Positions 18,226 to 27,237 of a stretch of DNA of 64,000 bases are shown here, piece after piece. Position 1 is the first letter of the stretch. Each line of letters begins with the position of its first letter. Source of the DNA: Pikeienuella piscinae (GTDB lineage: Bacteria > Pseudomonadota > Alphaproteobacteria > Rhodobacterales > Rhodobacteraceae); the NCBI RefSeq assembly GCF_011044155.1, contig NZ_CP049056.1, positions 3,104,001-3,168,000 on the forward strand, written 5' to 3'. The notes under the pieces were generated by a model, which saw nothing but the letters and a program-made list of their open reading frames with translations, ran no database searches and was not told the DNA's origin. Made by a program: the position numbers and the translations under genes.

Positions 18226-18987
18226 GTGGTGAAACTGCCCGCGAAGAGCCCATCGCACGGAGCGGACGCGATTACTCACCTGGCCAATATTTCGACGATG
18301 CGGGCGGCCCCGATGCAGCACAGGGCGCACGGGTCCGCTCGCCTGTCGGTCATCGGCACGGAGCGCGGATCGGTCCTCGACGGTCTCCGCCAGGCGGGCG
18401 CGCTGAAGGTGCTGTTCCCGCGCGTTTCGGAAGCCCAGTGCCAGGCGGTGCTGATCAACACGGCAGGCGGCGTCACCGGCGGCGAGGCGCTCATGCGGCT
18501 CCAAGCCCTGCCGGGCGACAGGATCATCGGCGCCGAGACCGGCGGCTGTCCGCACACGGCGATCCGTCAGGACGCGTCGATCAACCTGGCCGCCGTCGCG
18601 GAAATGGTCCGCCGCCACCCTGACATCGAACTCGTTCTGATCGAGAGCGGCGGCGACAACCTCTCCGCGACCTTCAGCCCCGAACTCGCCGACATCACCC
18701 TCTACGTGATCGACGTGGCCGCAGGCGAGGAGATCCCGCGCAAGGGCGGCCCGGCTATCACGCGGTCGGATCTGCTAATCATCAACAAGACCGACCTCGC
18801 CCCGCATGTGGGCGCCGATCTCTCGGTCATGGACCGCGACGCCCGCCGGATGCGCGGCGAGCGACCTTTCGTCTTCAGCGAACTGCGCTCCCAGCGCGGT
18901 GCTGAGAACATCGTCCGGGTGATTGCCGATCTGGGCGGGTTGAGCCTCGCGATGCCTGACAGCGCGGAACGCGTTCTGGCGACCTGA
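18226..18987 (+). pseudogene. UreD-UreG in-frame chimera, scar of a deleted urease operon
   Basis: One 253-residue frame joins two urease accessory proteins. Residues about 34-86 ([40 protein letters not shown]) are the N-terminal part of UreD. From about residue 88 the sequence is the C-terminal two thirds of Ure[64 protein letters not shown] and [13 protein letters not shown], ending at the usual UreG C-terminus. The UreG P-loop is missing, so GTP binding should fail even though the NKTD guanine motif is kept. The junction is near base 18484. Normally ureD, ureABC, ureE, ureF and ureG lie in that order, so a deletion of the whole operon core would yield this fusion. The start used is uncertain; residues before 30 are not UreD-like. 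Confidence 0.85.
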
Positions 18988-19104
18988 CGCGCGTTCCCCT
19001 CAGCCTACCGTCTTGAGGATTTCGCGGCGACCGCGCGGCGGGTTCAAGCTTGAGTTGCACGATCGCGGAAACCAGACGCACATCACCGTGGCCAGACGGA
19101 TGAT

Positions 19105-19922
19105 GGTGCTGTCAAACAAAACGCACATGTCTCCGTTTGGCTAGGGAAAGCTCGGCCTCAGGCCGCGCCGAGGCGCCGCCGCTCGTCGAGCGCGGCGGTG
19201 CGGTTCAGTTTGAAGTCGTCTCGTCGGTAGAGGCGGCGCTCCAGGTTGAAATGATTGTGAACCGAGGAGTGAACGGCGGCGAATAGCTGCAAGCTTCGCA
19301 TTCGCCGGAAGCGCAGCATGGCCCGCTCTCGTCGTCGAAACGGCTGGTGGGAGTTCTCGATCCGGTTGTTCAGCCAGCGGCCAGTCAACTGCTTGTCTTT
19401 TGCGCCAAGAGCCCTGAGCGCGGCACGATACGAAGGTAGTCGATCGGTCACGATTTCCGCCGGCCGTCCGTAGCGCTTCATGAGTTTCTTGAACAGTTTC
19501 GATGCGGCGCGCTTGTTCCGTCGCTTGGTGACGACGGCCTCCAGCACCTCGCCCTCGTGATCGACGGCGCGCCAGCGATAGCGGCGCTCGCCGTTCACCC
19601 TCACGAAGACCTCATCGAGATGCCAGCGCCAGTTGGAAACCGCCCGCATCCGGTCGACGCGCTTGCGCCTGATCTTGGCGGCGAACATCGGGCCGAAGCG
19701 GATCCACCAGAAGCGGACGGTCTCGTGGCTCACGTCGATCCCACGCTCGTGGAGGAGATCTTCCACGTTCCGCAACGAAAGCGAGAACTGGACGTACATC
19801 ATAACCGCCAGGCGGATAACCGCGTGGCTCGTCTTGAAGTAGCGGAAGGGGCTGCGTTTGGTCATCCGTGGAGGCCAACTGCGCGCAGGTCGCCCCTCAA
19901 GTCTCGTTCCTCTGACAAAGCC
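19105..19922 (-). mobile_element. IS6-family insertion sequence, copy B (818 bp)
   Basis: The tnp-distal end begins GGTGCTGTCAAACAAAAC at 19105 and the opposite end, read inward, is GGCTTTGTCAGAGGAAC at 19906-19922. The total of 818 bp is exactly that of copy A at 1432-2249. The transposase-distal 40 bp are closely similar between copies, while the promoter-side ends have diverged. The 8-bp flanks (19097-19104 and 19923-19930) do not match. It sits between the urease scar and the amidase cassette. Confidence 0.8.
19158..19865 (-). CDS. IS6-family transposase
   Basis: A 235-residue IS6 transposase, the same length as copy A, with all three catalytic regions: HLDEVFVRVNG, VTDRLPSYRAAL and NNRIENSHQPFRRRER. 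The start is set at the ATG giving MTKRSPFRYFKTS; the open frame extends upstream to 20201, but those residues come from outside the element. It differs from copy A at scattered positions (for example LFKKLMKRY for LLRKLMKRY), so the two are related lineages rather than a recent duplicate. It appears intact. Confidence 0.93.
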   Translation of the reverse strand: MTKRSPFRYFKTSHAVIRLAVMMYVQFSLSLRNVEDLLHERGIDVSHETVRFWWIRFGPMFAAKIRRKRVDRMRAVSNWRWHLDEVFVRVNGERRYRWRAVDHEGEVLEAVVTKRRNKRAASKLFKKLMKRYGRPAEIVTDRLPSYRAALRALGAKDKQLTGRWLNNRIENSHQPFRRRERAMLRFRRMRSLQLFAAVHSSVHNHFNLERRLYRRDDFKLNRTAALDERRRLGAA

Positions 19923-20110
19923 TCGTGGGGCATGTATAGAGCCTGCATGCAATGCCACCTTAGATTGCATTACCAGAGATCCTGCCGGGCTGGAGGCGCT
20001 CTGCGCCGGGCGCGCATGACCGGCGCGGGCGGCCGGGGCCAGCCCACCGAGACATCTTGACGCCGGCCGGACGACCGCCAGTGGGACCGACCGGCTTGGT
20101 TTCAGCCTAG

Positions 20111-20131
20111 ATTGTATACTATATGGGACTG
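20111..20131. promoter_or_regulatory. GntR operator / promoter candidate ahead of the amidase cassette
   Basis: ATTGTATACTAT at 20111-20122 matches the TNGTATACNA style of FadR/FCD-type GntR operators and overlaps a TATACT that could be a -10 box. It runs directly into ACTATATGGGACTG (20118-20131), which recurs with one mismatch at 49915-49928. A related half-site, ATTGTATGCAAA, lies at 20954-20965 just before the amidase gene. Confidence 0.5.
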
Positions 20132-20164
20132 GCGTTTGCTTCGGGTTCGGGCCAACATGCGCCG

Positions 20165-20941
20165 ATGGCGGTTCATCGAGACGCGCGCATCTCCGGTTCA
20201 TCCCCTCCGCGACCGACGCGAAGCGGCGCCGCGCGGACGGCCTACAATACGCTTCGCAAGCTGCTCATCGAGGGGACGTATCCGCCCGGGGCGCATCTGC
20301 GGGAGGAAAGCGTCGCGAACCGGCTCGGGGTCAGCCGAACGCCGGTACGGGAGGCCGTCCGCAAGCTGGCGGCCGAGGGGTGGCTGGAGATCATTCAGAA
20401 TCAGGGAGCCTTCGTGCGGAAGTGGTCCGCGGAAGATATCGAGGAGGTGCTGAGCCTTCGCGCGATGTTAGAGGGACATGCGGCCGGGCGCGCTGCGCAG
20501 AACGCGACGGAGGCTCAAATCCGGGCGCTGCGCGAGATATGTGGGCGAGCGCTGGCGCTGCTACCCTGCGCCGACGGTCCGGCCGTCGCCGAAGTCGCCG
20601 CGCTCAACAGCCGCTTTCACGGTCTCGTCATCGGGGCTTCGGGCCAGATCAGGACGGCGGAAATTCTCGCCACGCTCATCGAGTTGCCGATTACGTTGCG
20701 GTATTTTCAGCACCTTGAACCAGACGACATGATGCGCAGCGTCCAGGAGCATCACACGCTTGTCGAGGCGATCGCCCAGCGCGATCCTTACTGGGCCAGC
20801 GCGCTGATGAAAGCCCATGTTCACGGCGGGAAGTCGTTGTTTCTGGGCCGCATCGCCGCCCGTGATTCACCGGCCGACGCCGTGGCCGGTGAGGCGGAGA
20901 GCACGGCTCGGGTGTCAGGCGCCGGGGATTTGACACGATAG
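20165..20941 (+). CDS. GntR-family regulator (FCD subfamily)
   Basis: A 258-residue regulator from this start; the frame is open to an ATG at 20123, but that codon lies against the operator/-10 candidate, so 20165 is preferred (no clear Shine-Dalgarno at either). The winged HTH is TAYNTLRKLLIEGTYPPGAH, then VANRLGVSRTPVREAVRKLAAEGWLE, the GntR signature. The FCD ligand domain follows (LSLRAMLEGHAAGRAA; NSRFHGLVIGASG; VQEHHTLVEAIAQRDPYWAS, with histidines that normally bind a metal). It precedes the amidase by 47 bp in the same direction, so it probably controls the cassette in response to the imported substrate. Confidence 0.9.
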   Translation: MAVHRDARISGSSPPRPTRSGAARTAYNTLRKLLIEGTYPPGAHLREESVANRLGVSRTPVREAVRKLAAEGWLEIIQNQGAFVRKWSAEDIEEVLSLRAMLEGHAAGRAAQNATEAQIRALREICGRALALLPCADGPAVAEVAALNSRFHGLVIGASGQIRTAEILATLIELPITLRYFQHLEPDDMMRSVQEHHTLVEAIAQRDPYWASALMKAHVHGGKSLFLGRIAARDSPADAVAGEAESTARVSGAGDLTR

Positions 20942-20988
20942 GGTCGAAGCATCATTGTATGCAAAGAGGCCTCAACGGATGATCCTGG

Positions 20989-22698
20989 ATGCGACCCGAC
21001 GCGACCCGATTGCGTGACGAAGATGCGGCTTCGACGGAGGCCGGCGACACCGAGGCGGCATGGTCGCTGGGAGTCGCGGAGGCTGGCCGACGAATCTCCG
21101 CCGGCGTCCTCACCCCCTCCGATCTGCTCGAGTCGGTGCTGGCCCGGATCGACGCCGTCGATGGGGCGATCCGGAGCTATGTCCGCGTGATTGCGAACGA
21201 GGCGCGGGCCGAAGCCGCCCGGGCGACGGCCGAGATCGCCGCGGGCCATTGGTGCGGGCCGCTTCACGGCGTTCCTTTCGCCGTAAAGGACAATTACGAT
21301 GTCGCCGGCGTTCCCGCCGCCGCGGGCGGGCGGGTGCGTCTCGGCCGGATTCCGGATCGCGACGCGACGCTGGTCGCCGCGCTCCGCGGCGCCGGCGCGG
21401 TTCTCGTTGGCAAGCTCGCGACCTGGGAGTACGGAACAGGCGATGGCGGCGAGTATTTCGATCTGCCGTTTCCGCCGGCGCGCAATCCTTGGGACCTCTC
21501 GCGCTTTACTGGCGGCTCTTCGACCGGAGCGGGGGCGGCGGTCGCCGCGGGAACGGCGCCGTTCGCACTTGGGAGCGACACGACCGGCTCTGTCCGGCTG
21601 CCGGCCGGAGCTTGCGGCGTCACGGGCGCGATTGCGACCGGCGGGCGGCTGAGTCTGGAAGGCGTGCTGCCGAATTGCCACTCGCTCGATACGCCAGGGC
21701 CGATCTGTCGCAGCGCCGAGGACGCCGCGACCATACTCGGCACGCTGCTGGGCGAGCGCGATCTCGCGCGCGGGATCGGGGCGCCTGTGTCGGGCATGCG
21801 CGTCGCCGTGGTTCGCGACATCGGGCGGGGGTTCGACGCTGCGGACGAACCGATGCGCCGCGCTTTCGAGAGGGCCGTCGAGACGCTCGAAAGCCTCGGC
21901 GTGGTTCTGGAGGAGGCGCGGCTTCCAACTCCGGCCGCGGAATGCCTCGCCGTCACGCAGATGATCGGTCCGGCCGAATCGGCCGCGATCCACGAGGCGG
22001 AGCTGCGCGAAAGAGCGGGCGATCTCGGTCGGGCGTTGCGCGGCAAGCTCTTGGCCGGCGCCGGTGTCAGGGCAGTGGACTACATCCAGGCGCTGCGCCG
22101 CCGGACGGAGATCGCGATCGCGCTCGACGTCCTGATGGCGCGGTTCGACGCCTTGGTCACCTATGGCGCGTTGCGCTTGCCGCCGCGCCTCGGGGTGGAG
22201 CCGGAGATGACGCGCTTCACGCTGGAGACCATGCTGACGCCGTTCAACCTCGCCGGAACGCCGGCGTTGGTCCAGCGCACTGGGTTTTCGGACGAGGGCT
22301 TGCCGACGCACTGGCAGATCGCCGCCGGCCGGGGCCGAGAGGGCGCGATGCTAAGGTTGGCCGCAGCCTATGAGCGGACGCGCCCGCACGACGGCTGGCC
22401 GGACATCCCGGCCGCCGCGCCGCCGCCGCCGGCCGTCGCGCCGCAAACGGGCGCGCCCTCGGCGGATTTCCGGGCGCGGGCGGGGCGCATGGCGCTGGAC
22501 GGGCTGAGCGACGCTGATCTCGGCCGGATGCAGGAGCTGGAGGCCGCGACGGTCAGCCGCGGCGCCGCCCTGCCCCGCCCCAGCGCGAAGGAAGTGCGCC
22601 CGGATTTCGGGTCGCGGACGATCTCGCCGCGGACGTCCGGCCACGGGCGAAGCGCGACAGGAAACCAACTGGAGCCAACAGGGGAAGATCATGGCTGA
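20989..22698 (+). CDS. Amidase signature-family hydrolase
   Basis: A 569-residue Ser-Ser-Lys amidase. The catalytic Lys is Lys100 in PFAVKDNYD, the cis-Ser is in TGGSSTGAG (177/178), and the nucleophile is Ser201 in GSDTTGSVRLPAG. It is longer than most members (about 470), with an extra C-terminal 90 residues (Pro/Ala-rich linker, then GLSDADLGRMQELEAATVSRG) of unknown role. It would hydrolyse an amide or carbamoyl bond in the cytoplasm. Its stop overlaps the next gene by 8 bp (ATGGCTGA), tying it to the importer. The start has no good Shine-Dalgarno, so translation may begin slightly elsewhere. Confidence 0.88.
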   Translation: MRPDATRLRDEDAASTEAGDTEAAWSLGVAEAGRRISAGVLTPSDLLESVLARIDAVDGAIRSYVRVIANEARAEAARATAEIAAGHWCGPLHGVPFAVKDNYDVAGVPAAAGGRVRLGRIPDRDATLVAALRGAGAVLVGKLATWEYGTGDGGEYFDLPFPPARNPWDLSRFTGGSSTGAGAAVAAGTAPFALGSDTTGSVRLPAGACGVTGAIATGGRLSLEGVLPNCHSLDTPGPICRSAEDAATILGTLLGERDLARGIGAPVSGMRVAVVRDIGRGFDAADEPMRRAFERAVETLESLGVVLEEARLPTPAAECLAVTQMIGPAESAAIHEAELRERAGDLGRALRGKLLAGAGVRAVDYIQALRRRTEIAIALDVLMARFDALVTYGALRLPPRLGVEPEMTRFTLETMLTPFNLAGTPALVQRTGFSDEGLPTHWQIAAGRGREGAMLRLAAAYERTRPHDGWPDIPAAAPPPPAVAPQTGAPSADFRARAGRMALDGLSDADLGRMQELEAATVSRGAALPRPSAKEVRPDFGSRTISPRTSGHGRSATGNQLEPTGEDHG

Positions 22699-24262
22699 AC
22701 ACGAGAAATCCGCCGGACCATCGACCGGCCGTCGCCGCTTTCTGAAACTTTCGGGCGCGGCCGCGCTGGGCGTTTCGGCGCCCTTCAGCCTTTTCGGGGC
22801 GAGGATGGCCCGGGCGGCGGGCGGCCAGTTGCGGGTGCGGATCGGCTCCGACATCTCTGTCCTCGATCCCGCGCTGATCTTCCAGATCGAGAACCAGACG
22901 GTCGCTAGCCATGTCTATAACGGGCTGGTGAAATACGATCAGGCCACCAACGCGATCACGCCCGACCTCGCCGCGGAGTGGGAGGTCTCGGAGGACGGCC
23001 GGACCTATACGTTCCATCTCAAAGACGGCGTCGCTTTCCACAAGGGTTACGGAGCGCTGAAGGCGTCGGACGTGAAGTTCTCCTTCGACCGGGTGCGCGA
23101 CGAGGCGACCGGCAGCCGCTACCGGGGACAGTTCGCCTCTATCGACAGCGTGGAGGCCCCGGATGACAGGACCGTCGTCATCCGTCTCAAGAACGCCAAT
23201 TCGGGCTTCCTGCACAAGGTCTGCGCCTTCAATCAGGGCTGGATCGTGAGCGAGAAGGCGGTGACGGAGAAGGGCGAAGCCTACAAGCTGGACCCGATCG
23301 GGACCGGTCCGTTCATCTTCGACAGCTGGACCGCCGGGACAAGCGTCCGGATGGTCGCCAACCCCGAATATTTCGAGGGCGCGCCGCAGATCGGCGAGGT
23401 TGTCCTGCGTCTCATCAAGGACGAGACGGCGTCGGCGATCGCGCTGGAGAACGGCGAGATCGACATCGCGTTCGCGCTCCAGCAGCCGCAGGTGATCGAC
23501 CGGCTGAAAGCGGCGGACGGAGTCACCATGCTCAGCCGGGAAGCGAACAACACGGTCAATCTCGTCCTGAACACAACGATCGCGCCGCTCGACGACGTTC
23601 GGGTGCGCCGGGCGATCATCCATGCACTGAACCGCAAGGGTCTGATCGACGGATTCTTCATGGGCACGAAGGCGGAGGCCCACAGCGTGCTGACGCCGAC
23701 CTTCCAGGAATATTCCCAAGACGTGCCGACCTATGATTACGACCCCGACAAGGCGCGCGCACTGCTCAAGGAAGCCGGCGCGGAAGGTTTCGAGTTCGAG
23801 ATCGTCACCGTCGCGCTCAACCCCTATGACAAGTTCCCGGTGCCGATGGCCGACGATCTGAACCGCGTGGGGATCAACACCAAGATCACCGTTTTGGAGC
23901 GCGGGGCCTATGTCGAGGCTAGGGCGAGTGGCCGGGTCAAGAGCTGCATCACCGCCGTGGTCGGGCCGCCGGACCCAGATTCGCCTTTGGTCACGCTCTA
24001 TTCAACCGTTTCTTTCCCACCGGGCCTCAACACCTCGCAATACGCCGGCGTCGATGATCTTCTTGCGGCCGCGTCGGCGGAACAGGACCTCGAGAAACGC
24101 AAGGCGCTCTATGAGGATGTATTGCAGAAGACGATGGAGGACGTCCCTGTCGCTCCGATCTACGCGGACCGCCTGTTCATGGCGCATAGCGACAAGGTCG
24201 GAGGTCTTGTGCAGAACTCGCTCTTCACGGTCGACACCTATTCGGTGTCGCTGACGGAGTGA
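22691..24262 (+). CDS. ABC transporter substrate-binding protein (DppA/OppA family)
   Basis: A 523-residue SBP_bac_5 protein. A twin-arginine-type leader (RRRFLKLSGAAALGVSAP, residues 15-32) ends near ARMARAAGG, so export may be by Tat. Family features follow: SDISVLDPALIFQIENQTVA, NGLVKYDQATN, WEVSEDGRTYTFHLKDGVAFH, TGPFIF and VRRAIIHALNRKGLIDGFFMG. This family binds peptides, nickel, opines and other small cations or amides. It is the periplasmic receptor for the importer genes that follow. Confidence 0.92.
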   Translation: MAEHEKSAGPSTGRRRFLKLSGAAALGVSAPFSLFGARMARAAGGQLRVRIGSDISVLDPALIFQIENQTVASHVYNGLVKYDQATNAITPDLAAEWEVSEDGRTYTFHLKDGVAFHKGYGALKASDVKFSFDRVRDEATGSRYRGQFASIDSVEAPDDRTVVIRLKNANSGFLHKVCAFNQGWIVSEKAVTEKGEAYKLDPIGTGPFIFDSWTAGTSVRMVANPEYFEGAPQIGEVVLRLIKDETASAIALENGEIDIAFALQQPQVIDRLKAADGVTMLSREANNTVNLVLNTTIAPLDDVRVRRAIIHALNRKGLIDGFFMGTKAEAHSVLTPTFQEYSQDVPTYDYDPDKARALLKEAGAEGFEFEIVTVALNPYDKFPVPMADDLNRVGINTKITVLERGAYVEARASGRVKSCITAVVGPPDPDSPLVTLYSTVSFPPGLNTSQYAGVDDLLAAASAEQDLEKRKALYEDVLQKTMEDVPVAPIYADRLFMAHSDKVGGLVQNSLFTVDTYSVSLTE

Positions 24263-24266
24263 CGCG

Positions 24267-25211
24267 TTGATGAGGTATCATCTGGGCCGGACGCTGCGTC
24301 AGCTCGCCGTGACGATCTTCGGGATCGTCACGGTCGCCTTCTTCCTGATGCGAGCGATTCCGGGGGACCCCGCGCTCTACATGCTGGGGGATTTCGCGAC
24401 GGACGCGTCGCTCGAGGCACTCAGGGCCCGGCTCGGTCTCGACCTGCCAGTCTGGCAGCAATATCTGCTGTTTGTCGAGCGGGCGGTCACCGGCGATCTC
24501 GGCAGGTCGGTGGTGACCGGCCGGCCCGCGCTCGACGAGATGCTGGCGGCGCTGCCCTGGTCGCTGTCGCTTGCGGTCACCGGCCTTATCGTGGCGGTGC
24601 TTCTCGGCGTGCCGCTCGGGATTATCTCGGCGATAAAGCGGGGAACCTGGGTCGATGTCGTAATCATGTTTGTCGCGCTTCTTGGTATCTCGTTCCCGGT
24701 GTTCTGGATGGGGCTGGCGGCGATCCTGCTCTTTTCGCACAAGCTCGGCATTTTTCCGGCGCTCGGGGCCAGCACGGAGCCCGGATTCTGGGTTCAGGCG
24801 CATCATTTGGTTCTGCCCGCGATCGTTCTGGGCCTCTCGGTCGCGGCCTATATCGCCCGGTTGACGCGCAGCGCGATGCTGGAGGTGCTGGGGCAGGACT
24901 ACATCCGTGTCGCCCGGACCATGGGGGTGCCGGAGAAGCGCATCTATTTCCGCCTCGGGCTGCGCAACGCGCTGGTGCCGATTCTAGCGGTTATCGGCGT
25001 GACCTTCGCCTGGTCGCTCGGCAACGCGATTCTCGTGGAGGTCGTGTTCAGCCGTCCGGGTCTTGGCTCCACCATCCTGAAGGCGGTTCTCGCACGCGAC
25101 TACCAACTCGTGCAGGCGGGTGTGTTGATCCTCGCGGCGGGGGTCGTTCTCATCAATGTCGCGCTCGACCATCTCTACGGTGTCGTCGATCCGCGCCTGA
25201 GGCAGGGCTGA
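24267..25211 (+). CDS. ABC transporter permease (DppB type)
   Basis: A 314-residue inner-membrane permease. The N-terminal segment LGRTLRQLAVTIFGIVTVAFFL is followed by RAIPGDPA, then about six membrane spans and the EAA-type cytoplasmic loop DYIRVARTMGVPEKRIYFRL, which contacts the ATPases. It ends TGATG into the next gene. It forms the channel with the DppC-type permease downstream. The initiating ATG lies 4 bp after the binding-protein stop. Confidence 0.93.
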   Translation: MMRYHLGRTLRQLAVTIFGIVTVAFFLMRAIPGDPALYMLGDFATDASLEALRARLGLDLPVWQQYLLFVERAVTGDLGRSVVTGRPALDEMLAALPWSLSLAVTGLIVAVLLGVPLGIISAIKRGTWVDVVIMFVALLGISFPVFWMGLAAILLFSHKLGIFPALGASTEPGFWVQAHHLVLPAIVLGLSVAAYIARLTRSAMLEVLGQDYIRVARTMGVPEKRIYFRLGLRNALVPILAVIGVTFAWSLGNAILVEVVFSRPGLGSTILKAVLARDYQLVQAGVLILAAGVVLINVALDHLYGVVDPRLRQG

Positions 25212-26137
25212 TGGCCGATATTGCGCGCCCCGGAGCCGAGTTAGACGCCGACCCTCTGCGCAACCGAGAGGCCGCGCGCCGCAGGCGACGCCGGACGGTG
25301 CGGCGCTATCTCACGCATCCGGCCTTCATGATCGGGGTGGTGCTGCTGTGTCTTCTGGGCTTCGTCGCGCTTCTGGCGCCCTGGATCGCGCCGCATTCGC
25401 CGCTGGAGACGAACATGGGCCTGATCCTTACCGGGCCGTCAGCGGAATACCCGCTGGGCACGGATCAATACGGGCGCTGCGTGCTCTCGCGCCTGATCTT
25501 CGGCGCGCGCGTCTCGCTTCTGGTCGCATTCTGGGTGGTGGCGATCTCTCTGACTTTCGGCACCCTGATCGGGGCGGCGGCCGGCTACCTTAGCGGCTGG
25601 GTCGAGCGCGCCTTCGTGGTTCTGATCGACATCATGCTCGCCTTTCCCGGGTTTTTGCTGGCGCTTGCGCTAGTGGCGGCGCAGGGCTCGTCGCTGCGGT
25701 CCGTTATCGTCGCGGTGGCGATCGCCTACACGCCGCGTGTCGCAACTGTCATGCGGTCCGTTGTCCTGACGATCAAGCCGCGACCCTATATCGAGGCTTC
25801 GCAGGCCATCGGCCTCGGCCATCTGAGCATCCTTTTGCGCCATGTCATCCCAAATGCAATGGCGCCGGTGATCGTGGTGGCGACGGTCAGCGCGGCGACC
25901 GCGATCCTTGCGGAAGCCGGTCTGAGCTTTCTCGGCCTCGGCGTACAGCCGCCGCAGCCGACTTGGGGCAGCGTGATCGCCGATGGGCAGTCGGTCATCA
26001 CCACGAACCCCACCATCTCGATCTTCGCCGGCCTCTGCATCGCGGTGACGGTGATCGCGCTCAACCTGCTGGGCGACGGACTACGCGACACGCTCGACCC
26101 ACAGATGCGACGCGAGACCGGCGGGAAACTGTTGTGA
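25211..26137 (+). CDS. ABC transporter permease (DppC type)
   Basis: A 308-residue permease with a basic N-terminal tail (RREAARRRRRRTVRRYLTH region), a first span near residues 35-57, the typical periplasmic segment PHSPLETNMG through YPLGTDQYGRCVLSRLIFGARVSL, and the EAA loop EASQAIGLGHLSILLRHVIPN. SFLGLGVQPPQPTWGSVIADGQ near the C-terminus is the standard DppC ending. The start ATG overlaps the previous stop (TGATG). Confidence 0.93.
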   Translation: MADIARPGAELDADPLRNREAARRRRRRTVRRYLTHPAFMIGVVLLCLLGFVALLAPWIAPHSPLETNMGLILTGPSAEYPLGTDQYGRCVLSRLIFGARVSLLVAFWVVAISLTFGTLIGAAAGYLSGWVERAFVVLIDIMLAFPGFLLALALVAAQGSSLRSVIVAVAIAYTPRVATVMRSVVLTIKPRPYIEASQAIGLGHLSILLRHVIPNAMAPVIVVATVSAATAILAEAGLSFLGLGVQPPQPTWGSVIADGQSVITTNPTISIFAGLCIAVTVIALNLLGDGLRDTLDPQMRRETGGKLL

Positions 26138-26151
26138 GGGGAAGGGCGAAG

Positions 26152-27237
26152 ATGGCTTCAGGCGTCGTTATTTCCGGACCATTTCCGTCCGCGTCGGCGC
26201 GAAGCGAAGCCGCGCGCGTCGAACCGCTCGCGGATATCGACTACGCACTGGACCTGCGTCAACTGACCACGCGCTTTCCCAGCGAGGACGGGCCGATCAT
26301 GATCGTAGACAACGTGAGCCTGTCGGTCCGACCGGGCGAGACGCTAGCCGTGGTGGGGGAGAGCGGCTCCGGCAAGACCATGACTTTTCTGTCGGCCATA
26401 GGGTTGGTTCCGGCGCCGGGCAAGGTCGTGTCGGGTCAGGTGATGTTTGACGGAACCGACCTGCTCACGTTGTCGATGGAGGGGCTGCGCAGGCGCCGCG
26501 GCGCGGGTGTCGCGATGGTTTTTCAGGATCCGCTTTCCGGCCTCAACCCGGTGTTTCCGATCGGCGAACAGATCATCGAGGTCTTGAGGGCGCATCGGCC
26601 GATCGGGCGCGCCGAGGGACGCCGACGCGCCATCGAGCTTCTCGATCGGGTGCAGATTCCGGACCCGAGGCGGCGCGTCGACGATTATCCGCACCAGCTT
26701 TCCGGCGGCATGCGCCAGCGAGTGCTGATCGCCATGGCGATCGCGCTGGAGCCGCGGGTCTTGATCGCCGACGAGCCGACGACCGCGCTCGACGTAACAG
26801 TGCAGGCGCAGGTGCTGGAGTTGCTCGCCGGGCTGCGCGACGAGACCGGCATGGCGATGGTGCTGATCACTCACGATCTCGGGCTGGTGGCGCGCCACGC
26901 CGACCGGGTGGCGGTGATGTATGCCGGGCGCGTGGTCGAGGAGGGGACGATCGACGCGGTGTTCAAAGCCACGGCGCATCCCTACACGGTCTCGCTTTTC
27001 CGCAGCGTGCCGCATCTCGACGCCGATTCCGCTGTCGATCTGAAGGCGATCGAGGGCCAGCCCCCGAACCCGGCGTTCCTGCCGGCCGGCTGCGCGTTCG
27101 AGGAACGCTGTTTCCTCGGCGCCGGGCGCGAGGATTGCCTCCGGCGCGCCCCCGCGCTGGCGGATACGGGAGCGGGCGATCACCGAACCGCCTGCCATCA
27201 CGCCGCTGAACTTCGTCAGCGCGAGGGTCGGCCATGA
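26152..27237 (+). CDS. ABC transporter ATP-binding protein (DppD type)
   Basis: A 361-residue ATPase: Walker [10 protein letters not shown]-loop [15 protein letters not shown], signature LSGGMRQRV, Walker [13 protein letters not shown] and switch His in [13 protein letters not shown]. The C-terminal oligopeptide-transporter region contains the Cys-rich [19 protein letters not shown] and TACHH pattern found in DppD/OppD proteins, which can hold an iron-sulfur cluster. ATG at 26152 follows GGGGAAGGGCGAAG; an in-frame GTG at 26134 overlapping the permease stop is an alternative. Its stop overlaps the next start (ATGA). Confidence 0.92.
   Translation: MASGVVISGPFPSASARSEAARVEPLADIDYALDLRQLTTRFPSEDGPIMIVDNVSLSVRPGETLAVVGESGSGKTMTFLSAIGLVPAPGKVVSGQVMFDGTDLLTLSMEGLRRRRGAGVAMVFQDPLSGLNPVFPIGEQIIEVLRAHRPIGRAEGRRRAIELLDRVQIPDPRRRVDDYPHQLSGGMRQRVLIAMAIALEPRVLIADEPTTALDVTVQAQVLELLAGLRDETGMAMVLITHDLGLVARHADRVAVMYAGRVVEEGTIDAVFKATAHPYTVSLFRSVPHLDADSAVDLKAIEGQPPNPAFLPAGCAFEERCFLGAGREDCLRRAPALADTGAGDHRTACHHAAELRQREGRP

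Noticed and set aside
19158-20201. A 347-residue transposase with a long N-terminal extension
   Set aside because: The extension lies outside the IS6 end at 19922 and has no transposase features; the natural start is at 19865.
22553-23719. A 388-residue antisense frame across the amidase and receptor genes
   Set aside because: It is opposite two well-supported genes, has low-complexity Arg/Asp-rich content and no motif; long antisense frames are common in GC-rich DNA.
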